A stretch of 14,941 nucleotides of DNA, from positions 1-14,941 of the forward strand of contig CADWAF010000522.1 of NCBI GenBank assembly GCA_902984215.1. Direction: 5' to 3'. Shown here one piece after another: positions 8,270 through 14,941 of the stretch. The first letter of the stretch is position 1. Each line of letters begins with the position of its first letter. The position numbers and the translations under genes are program-made. The DNA comes from Willaertia magna. Lineage: Eukaryota; Heterolobosea; Eutetramitea; Acrasida; Naegleriidae. A model generated the notes under the pieces. It was not told where the DNA came from. It did not search any database and saw nothing but the letters and a program-made list of their open reading frames with translations.

Positions 8270-10623
8270 ATGGAAAAACACAACAAACTAAGAAAAAAGA
8301 GGAGAGCGTTTAATAACTTTTACCATTTAACATCTACCTTCGCTGAAGATAGTGACCAAAATGATTTTTCTTTTGGTCATTTAGGAAGTTTAGATTATTA
8401 TGAAATAAAAGAATTCAACAACAAGAGGAAAGAATCAGAAGAAAATTCCGATAAAGAAGAAGAAGAAGATGAATTAAATGAAGAAATAGATATATTAGAA
8501 AGAGAAAAAGAATATTTTAATAGAGTGTACAACAAGTATAGAGATCAATTTATTGATAATGAAAGTGATACATAAAGTGAAGCAAGTGATATAGAAAATG
8601 TAGTAAATGATAATTCTTCAATATGTTATGACTACTCTTATTCTTTACTTGGTTTTAATAGTACATTAACAAACAAAAAAATAGAAAAAATAATAGCCGA
8701 AATTTCTTTATTTATTTTAAAAGCAAGATGTTCAATTAAGAATATAAAACTATTGTTTAAATTATTACAAAAAATATTAGACAACACAATAAACAATTAT
8801 TACTCAAGAAGCGATATAGTAGATATTAAAAGTTTATTAATAGTAAAAAATTATTTTGCTTACCATGGTATTCAAAAAAATATGCGAGTTTATTATTACA
8901 AAGAATGTCATGATTATTTTTTTAATAATGAAAATAGTATATGTTCTTGTAACAATAAGGCTAGTAATTATTTTTTTTACAGACCTTTCGCTAATCAACT
9001 TGAAATGAAAATTAATTTTTATAAAGATTATAAAAAGAAATTAAATTATTTTAAAGATAATTACAATAACGAAAAATCAGATAAATATATAAATGATATA
9101 TATGACAGTTTTAATTACAAGAATAATATTTACAATTTTACAAAAAATAATGAGAATACTTACTCTTTCACGTTAAATGTTAATGGTATAAACACTTTTA
9201 AAAAATCTGTAATAAGCTTTTATCTAGTATTTATACAAATGAATGAATTTGAATCTTCCGAAAGGACAAAAATTGAAAATAACTTTTTGTTTGCAATATT
9301 TTCAAGTATGTCTTGTAAAACTGAATTAGACATTTTTTATGAAATCTTTTATAAAGAGTTAATTGATTTAAAGAGTAATGGAATATATATAAAAGATGAA
9401 GGAAAAAAATTTTAAATTTATTGTTTCATTATTCTATTTGTGATTTGTCAGCTAGAGCAAAAGTACTGTATATGAAGAGTTCAAGCTATTCATTTTGTCA
9501 TTTTTACAATGTGGATGGCATTTAGGCTTCAAATTCAACAAAAACAATATATCCAATAACCTTAATTACAAATGATGAAGCAAAAATTAATGAAATAAGG
9601 AAAAAAGAGGAATATAACACAATTTATAATTCTATAAATAACAATAGAGATAAGATAAATGTGAAAGATGTTAAATATGTATTTTCTTTTTATAATTGGA
9701 AACAAGGTAACTAACAACATTTATATTCAATGGACATAAATAGTTTTGACAGTATGCACTGTTTATATGAAGGAATTTTTTACAAAATATTAAAATTATT
9801 TACAACAAACGTAACAATGGAATTTGATAATTTATTAAAAAAACAAAAGTGGCCTTTGTTTATTAAAAAGCAACCAAGGTCTATAATTGATTGCAAAGAT
9901 AGATTAAAAGGAATAGAAGCATATATTATTATGCACTATTATTTTTAAATGTTAAAAAGTACTTCAATAGATAGAGAATTGTATGAAAATATAATGAAAT
10001 TTGTTAATTTAATTGATTCTTTATATGAAAAAGTAGAAATAGATAATTTACAAAAAATACAAAACGACATATCTATAACATTGAATCTATTATTTCCTTT
10101 AAATAATAATTTTACACCAAACTTTCATGTTATTACTGAACTAGCTTGGTGTACTTATATGTTTGGATTAATCCCTTTAAATAGTATTTTTTTATTTGAA
10201 GGGTTTAATCAAAAAATGACAAGAACTTTTTTTTGTAACAATAGTACAGATTTTTGTTGTCAATTTTACGATTTATTATATTATTATAAATATAAGTATC
10301 CTCCTAATTACAACAAAGAGAAATACATAATAATTAATAACTTCCTAATTAAGAAAATGAAAGATATAGTGATTAATGTGGAAACAGAAGATATGTATTT
10401 GATTTATTTTGAAGATGTTAATGACATACAATGTATACCTTATTACGATGATTTAGAAATTAAGTTTAAGTATAAAAAGAAAATAAATATCAATAACGAA
10501 CAAGTGGCAATTATTAAAAGAAACGAATTAAGTAATTTTATGCCTGTTTTTAAGTTAAAAAGTTTTAATAATCAATTAAATGAATATATTAGAGTTCACA
10601 AATATATGTATATGTATTATTAA
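8270..10623 (+). pseudogene. CACTA-type (tnp2 / Transposase_21-like) transposase
   Basis: The frame from ATG 8270 has an acidic N-terminus. Across TAA 8573-8575 it reads into the transposase core: C-C near 8940-8950, then YRPFANQLEMK (DIYD-region start), DIYDSFNY, LNVNGINTF (the family's N-DG position), SERTKIENN and KELIDLKSNGIYI. A frameshift near 9420 leads to CDLSARAKVLYM and CHFY--DG. TAG 9523 and TAA 9712 precede DSMHCLYEGIF, the D-MH motif carrying the second catalytic Asp. TAA 9946 then precedes the C-terminal domain with LIPLNSIFLFEGFNQKM, where a conserved Glu sits. It ends in TAATAA. The order and spacing match tnp2 transposases (about 780 codons). The DG Asp reads Asn (AAT) and the second Cys of the C--C pair reads Tyr (TAC); each is one G-to-A change away. 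It would have cut and pasted the host element but is dead in this copy. Confidence 0.75.
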
Positions 10624-11144
10624 TAAATTATTGATTTTATTTAAATAACATTGTTTTTTAAATAATTTTACCTTTCTACATACATTGTGAAGTCCTTCTT
10701 TGAGTTTTATCAGGAACTTCTATTAATTGTTAAATAACACTTTGGCCGTGTAGCAATAGACATAGTTTTAAGTTCAAATTTGGCTCATCAAAAAAAGCTC
10801 AAAAAAAAAACCTAGAGAAATTTAAGCTTGAAAGTAGGCCATCTACTTTTTGTAAAGTAAACATAAACACAGCGGCTTGAGTGGGAGACCACAGTAGATA
10901 AGAAGAGATTGGTGGCAACTTAAGTAAATTTTTTTATTACAACGTAATCCTTCATGTTTTTACATAATTTTTACGTTATTTTAGTTAAGTGCACAAAAAA
11001 AAAGTACCATACACCTTTAGTTGGGCACTAAAATTTATAGATGAAGAGTGTTTCTGCTGATGGCTTGACTTTTACTTGGGCACAAAAAAAAAGTATATGA
11101 AAAAAAACGCTTAAAAAATGCTATTTTTTTTCCATCAAAAAAAA
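10624..11144. other. Noncoding region, partly GC-richer
   Basis: I see no coding frame. The part from about 10740 to 10920 has clearly more G/C than its surroundings and a hairpin at 10831-10849. GCACAAAAAAAAAGTA occurs at 10990-11005 and again at 11080-11095, and nearly so at 3042. It may be a regulatory or subterminal region, or an old insertion. Confidence 0.35.
10831..10849. repeat. Hairpin with 7-bp stem
   Basis: AAAGTAG (10831-10837), loop GCCAT, CTACTTT (10843-10849): a perfect stem. No T-run immediately follows to suggest a terminator role. Confidence 0.45.
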
Positions 11145-11562
11145 ATGGATATGCATTAACTTATTTTTTGTATATCAACAAGAAATTGCCGAGTTAATGA
11201 AATATGTGAATGTTGTAAAAAAAATTTACAAAGGCAAGACCGTTTTATTATTAGAAATTTCTTTAGAAGAAATTCATCAGATAAACAATTTATAAATTAT
11301 ATATTTGGTGCAAAAATTAAGCGCAAAATTGACATTACAATATTATTTTTTTAATATTTTTGTGTAAATCAAAATCCTTACTCCCTTACTAATCCCTTTG
11401 CTACATATAGATATTTTAAATGTGACAATGAGAAAATTTATTACATTTTAGAAAAAAAATATTTCTCAAAGAATACAATATTTGAATTTAAAATTTGACA
11501 ATATTCATGAACGAAATAGAATGGTAGTAAAGTGGGATAAAGATTTTACTGAATACTCTTAA
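11145..11562 (+). pseudogene. Cys-containing protein remnant near the right end
   Basis: ATG 11145 opens MDMH, then TAA 11157-11159, then LIFCISTRNCRVNEICECC and KKNLQRQDRF, with a C-X4-C-X-CC cluster suggesting a small zinc-binding unit. It continues with FINYIFGAKIKRKIDI to about 11351. Two slips in A/T runs are needed to reach NPYSLTNPFATYRYFKCDN (near 11390) and then KFDNIHERNRMVVKWDKDF (near 11500), ending at TAA 11560-11562. It lies between the transposase and the right terminal repeat in the same orientation. A DNA-binding accessory protein or a 3' exon-like remnant are both possible. No family is recognised. Confidence 0.4.
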
Positions 11563-11597
11563 TTAAATAAGTTGAAAATTAAAAATCTTGACAGTGT

Positions 11598-11615
11598 CTT
11601 AGCAGTTCCATAGTG
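11598..11615 (-). repeat. Right terminal inverted repeat (CACTA end)
   Basis: On the minus strand it reads CACTATGGAACTGCTAAG, pointing inward, with 17 of 18 bases identical to the left end. Bases 11616-11618 are AAA, matching the triplet outside the left end. Confidence 0.65.
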
Positions 11616-12769
11616 AAATTTCTTAAAATTATATACAGTTTTCCGATTGTTCATGTAAAAATAGAACAAAAAAAGACCTCAATAAATAGCCTTATTTTCT
11701 GATAAATTACTTCTAATATCATTATATGTAACATCTTGGTGTTTGTAAGTAAGTTTATATTTTTCGTATTCTTTGACTTCTTCCTCAGTATGGTTTGATT
11801 TATTTTTATAGTTAAAGCACTTTGGGCACTCATTACTTCTTGGTGTTGCTAATTTTATATTGAATGGTTTATACTTTAAAAAAATACTAATACATAGAAT
11901 ATTATCTATATTTTTTAATGAACAAAATTCAATAAACTGTTTGTACATTTCCAAAAAAGTACAGTTTTGAATTTGTACTGATGTGAAGGTTTTTTATCTT
12001 TATTCTTACTTCGCTTCATATTTTAATTACGAACTGTCAAATATGATGAAAGTTTGCATTTACTATCCCAAAATTTAGTTATCATTTCTTTTATTTCAAG
12101 TGAAATTTTGTTTTTCGAAGTATTAATTCCATATTTGATTTTATTTAATGTAAGTAATTCCTTTTTTTTGCTTCTTTTAATTGTAGAAGGAGAGAAATTC
12201 AATATATTAGAAGTTGTTGCAACATTTATTCCATTACTCACAACAGAGATAATATCTTGCCTTATTGGTGAATTATAGGGAAATTCATGAAGTTTTTTTG
12301 TCAATTTATCAAACATTTGCAACTTTACACCAGCCTCTATCTTTTCAAGACCAATTTCACATTTAAGATAATCCTTAAGAAGTTGTTTTGAATTTTTATT
12401 ACTAGTATTACTATCTTCAACGATATGATAAATAAATTTATCATATATTTTTATTGTCATTTCTTTTGATTCTTCAGATCTTTGGGAATATGGTATATGA
12501 ATATTAGTTTTAACTCTTTTCAGATATAAATTGTAAACTTTAGTTGTAAAGGAAAATATAATATTGTTGGAGTTGCACTACTCTTTAAATTGTTTACAAT
12601 AATTGCATTTTTTCAAATGAACGTATTTAGAAGAGTTAAAATTTTTGTTGTTGCTACACTGTAGTGTTTTACTACAAGGATGTAAATAAAGACAGTGTTT
12701 TTTGGAATCACTTGCTTTGCATGATTTTTTAGGTGGTTTTTCATTAGTGTTTTTTTTCTATTTAGTCAT
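11616..12769 (-). pseudogene. Transposase-like gene, truncated at the CACTA insertion
   Basis: ATG 12769 opens MTK, then TAG 12758-12760, then a Cys/His-rich start (HCLYLHPC, KKCNYCKQF), TAG 12578-12580, and an open run to TAA 12023-12025. In that run the segment SNILNFSPSTIKRSKKKELL looks like a helix-turn-helix. A slip in the T6 run near 11965 leads to EMYKQFIEFCSLKNI, TPRSNECPKCFNYKN and YKHQDVTYNDIRSNLSENK, then TGA 11679-11681 and MNNRKTVYNFKKF. The PR-(S/T)-C--C followed by a His and a later YNF recalls a group of DDE-type cut-and-paste transposases whose name I cannot assign. The frame runs into the right end of the CACTA-like element, so the 3' part is probably lost or displaced to 1-211. 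Confidence 0.45.
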
Positions 12770-13488
12770 TTTTTTACTGAAACTGAATTTGTAATCTTTT
12801 GAATAAATTTATAATAATTTTGACCACACTATTCTAGTTAGAACTTGAAATTCTTGTTCAAGGTAGAATTTATATAATAAATAAATATTTATAACAAATC
12901 TCTGTGTTTTTGATTTCTACAAAGTCATTTTTGCAAAGTTTTCAATCTGTGCTTTATTTTGAGTACAAAGTGTGCTTGTAAACATGGTTCGATCCTGCAG
13001 TTGTTTATTTAATTATGATGATTTTACTATTTAACCAAGCTGGCTAGCATTTTTGTATGCTTCCCGGTTTTGCTTTTATATGACAGTACTATTGATAACG
13101 GAGAATTGTTTTAGCGTCACCTTTAGTTATAAACACTCAATCTAATTTTTTTTCGAGCGCGAATCTCATCTACAACAGATTCACCGGGCTTAGTGTGCGG
13201 GTTTTTTTTGGCGGGAAAGCAACGAAACATCTTCTTTCTGGAGACAAAATTTTACGAGAGTGTTAGCTGCTCCAGACAATTATATTGGTGTTTGGATAAA
13301 CTGTGAAATATTAAGAACCTTATTTTAAGATTGAAAATGATTCTATTAGAAAGGAAGAACAGGTTTTTTACAATAACAAAAAATACCAACTCCGTTACAA
13401 CAAGTTTACAAAAAGTTAAAAACCAATTAAGGACAAATAAAGAGTTTGAATTAATTTTTTACCATTACCATCGAATTAAAAATAGTTT
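12770..13488. other. Noncoding spacer with GC-richer island
   Basis: No coding frame is supported; a + ORF here is the complement of the LRR gene's tail. About 12960-13330 is unusually G/C-rich for this window (line 13141-13200 is about 45 percent). It contains GGTTCGATCC (12986-12995, like a pol III B box), a hairpin GAATCT/AGATTC (13161-13182) and GCGGG-T8-GGCGGG (13197-13215). No tRNA fold could be built around the B-box-like string. It could be an RNA gene remnant, a SINE or a promoter. Confidence 0.4.
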
Positions 13489-14941
13489 TTATCTAATAAA
13501 ATCTGTATTATACTCATCCACTAAATCTTTCGTTAATTCTTCTTCAACTTGAAATATTTTTGGAAAGGATAACAATGGCGTATTACAAAAAACAAAATTA
13601 GTAATATCGTCATCGCTTGGAAAATATCTTACAAAAAAGTATTCTAATTTTGGACAGTTTAATTGTAAATTAATATTTAATTTTTTAATATAGTATAAAT
13701 TAATTTTTTGTAATTTGTTATATTCATAAAAGTACTTGATTGTAAAACTTCACATTCTAATAAAGAATTAAAATTAATAAAATCAATATTTCCTAATTCT
13801 GATTGCCTGATATAAAATTTTTCAATATTTAAATTATTAATATTATTGAAAATAAAACTATTTGTATTTTGTTCAGTTTTAATTAATTCATTATTTTCAC
13901 ATAAATTATTAAGCATATTATAATTTATTGCTAAATTTGTTGAAAAGATATTATTATTATAAGAATTTAACATAATAGTATTTAAATTTTTATATTGTCC
14001 TAATTGTTTTGGTAATTCTTTACAATTTGTAACACCAATAGATAGTATTTTAGCTTTTGTAATAGCTACTGTTACCGATTTTGAAAAATAATCAAATTTG
14101 TTTAATAAAATAATATTTTCTATAAAATCACAATTTAAATCCAATAATGTATTATAATTAATTGTAAAATTATGAATTTTTTTTATATTAATTTTAGCTT
14201 TTTTTACATCATCTAATCTTAAATAATATAAATTATTAATCTCACTTATACAACAATATTCACTATAGCTTAATCTTACATTGTAAAGTTTAGGACAATT
14301 TAAAATTGTAATAAAACAAACACTTGCTTCAATTATTTCGGGAAATTTTAAATCTTTTAAAATAATCTCTTCTGTTGCCTCATAAAGTTTTATTATTTTT
14401 AAATTTGTAAATGTTTTGAGTGGTGGATTTTTTATATAATTAAATGTTACATTTGTAAATAGTTTTGAAAATTGGGATAATTTTAAAATCTGTTGATTTT
14501 CTGTAAATATTCCGCAAAGTTCAGTATTTTTTTTATTTTTTTGTAAAGTATTTATAATATTGAATATTTGTTGATTGTATTGAGTGTAATAATTATAATC
14601 AATTACTAACTTTACATTTCCTAAAATAGATATATTTTTTAAAATAAAATATTCTATATTGTCATTATTTTCTCTATATAAATAAATATCTAAATTTAAA
14701 TTCTTTACCTTTTCAATTTTATAATCCTCTAACTCATTAAAAAAATGATACAATCTTATTTCAAAATTATTTAAATTTTCAAATAATTTTAAAATTACAT
14801 TAATTGCTTCATTTGTTTGTGCAAAATCTAAATAATTTAAAATTACATTATTTATTTCACATAAATTATTTGTTAATTTTCTTAAATATTTGTAAGCTTT
14901 AATGGAATGTTTTTCTGTTATTAATAATGTTAAATCTTTTG
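13489..14941 (-). CDS. Leucine-rich-repeat protein, 5' end beyond window, one frameshift
   Basis: The frame is open from the right edge (14939) to TAA 13677, about 420 codons. The apparent start at 14753 is a TTG inside the frame, so the true start lies outside. Repeats of about 20-24 residues run along the protein, for example LKTFTNLKIIKLYEATEEI, ILNCPKLYNVRLSYSEY, INNLYYLRLDDVKKAKI and LGQYKNLNTIMLNSYNNN. The frame at 13677 ends prematurely. A one-base loss near 13735-13750 moves the reading to YNKLQKINLYYIKKLNINL and NCPKLEYFFVRY, clear LRR text, ending at TAA 13489-13491 after an acidic tail. LRR proteins are interaction scaffolds, and large families of them are known in Entamoeba and other protists. 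All Gln codons seen are CAA and no in-frame stop occurs before the break, unlike the element's genes. The break could be a sequencing error. Confidence 0.6.

Larger units (their letters stand above)
212..11615. mobile_element. CACTA/EnSpm-like DNA transposon, degraded, multi-gene
   Basis: The ends carry the same 17-base string in inverted orientation: 213-229 on the + strand and 11598-11614 on the - strand. The right end is preceded by C when read inward, giving the CACTA terminus that names this superfamily; the left end has A at that place (212). AAA lies just outside both ends, fitting the 3-bp target duplication known for CACTA elements, although AAA is weak evidence in such AT-rich DNA. 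A tnp2-type transposase, the family carried by CACTA elements, lies inside. About seven further degraded reading frames fill the rest. All genes are broken, so the copy looks immobile. The 17-bp match contains seven G/C bases, which makes chance unlikely in this composition. Element limits and transposase support each other, but no second copy is available here. Confidence 0.62.

Noticed and set aside
10876..10893. 5S rRNA-like string TGGGAGACC
   Set aside because: The remaining 5S landmarks are absent or at the wrong spacing.
11651..11833. Minus-strand ORF of 60 codons
   Set aside because: Alternative frame of the CPKC-containing frame, which carries the recognisable motifs.
12054..12278. 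Plus-strand ORF of 74 codons
   Set aside because: Antisense to the better supported transposase-like frame.
678..12769. A reassigned genetic code (TAA/TAG as Gln, TGA as Trp)
   Set aside because: Many stops sit at Gln or Trp positions, but the LRR gene uses only CAA for about 14 Gln and has no internal TAA in about 420 codons. Repeat copies differ between CAA and TAA, frameshifts coexist, and natural gene ends look like TAA. Decay by C-to-T explains all of it.
12986..12995. tRNA gene suggested by GGTTCGATCC
   Set aside because: No T-stem pairing, no A box at the right distance on the same strand and no cloverleaf could be found.
13331..13552. Plus-strand ORF of 73 codons
   Set aside because: It overlaps the tail of the LRR gene in antisense and shows no motif of its own.
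1..14941. Retrotransposon (LINE or LTR) origin of the broken genes
   Set aside because: I found no reverse transcriptase YxDD-type core, RNase H or protease motifs in the frames read, and the ends are inverted, not direct, repeats.

Overview
The window is a very AT-rich eukaryotic sequence (roughly four A/T in five bases). Proteins are rich in Asn, Lys and Ile, and homopolymer runs are everywhere. The right-hand leucine-rich-repeat gene favours AGA, GGA and CCA codons, and one promoter-like GTATTTAAA string lies before a start codon. This recalls Entamoeba-type protists, but I cannot fix the organism. No rRNA, tRNA, CRISPR or bacterial operon signals were found.

The main structure is an apparent 11.4 kb CACTA/EnSpm-like DNA transposon at 212-11615. 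Its ends carry a 17-bp identical inverted repeat (213-229 and, inverted, 11598-11614). The right end reads CACTATGGAACTGCTAAG inward, and both ends are flanked by AAA, a possible 3-bp target duplication. Inside is a tnp2-type (Transposase_21-like) transposase at 8270-10623 (+). Read across their stops, the remaining interior ORFs form about seven more degraded genes: a small coiled-coil protein (678-1014 +), a chromo-like protein (1028-1858 -), an F-box-like protein (2491-3007 +), a charged Gln-rich protein (3255-5264 -), a Pro-rich large protein (5348-7448 -), a protein divergent from the transposase (7548-8212 -), and a Cys-containing remnant (11145-11562 +).

Nearly every gene is broken by in-frame TAA/TAG/TGA codons and by slips in poly-A/T runs. 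Where an internal repeat shows the original codon, the stop arose from CAA (Gln) or TGG (Trp) by a C-to-T or G-to-A transition. A 206-bp tandem duplication at 6805-7216 has 13 differences, all transitions, with no indels. The transposase appears to have lost a conserved Asp and a Cys by G-to-A. Together this points to a dead element eroded by cytosine-deamination-type (RIP-like or methylation-driven) mutation.

Outside the element, the right flank holds a second broken transposase-like gene (11616-12769 -), possibly the target of the insertion. Next come a GC-richer noncoding island (about 12960-13330) and a leucine-rich-repeat protein gene running off the right edge (13489-14941 -) with one frameshift. 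The left flank (1-211) is noncoding with two strong palindromes.
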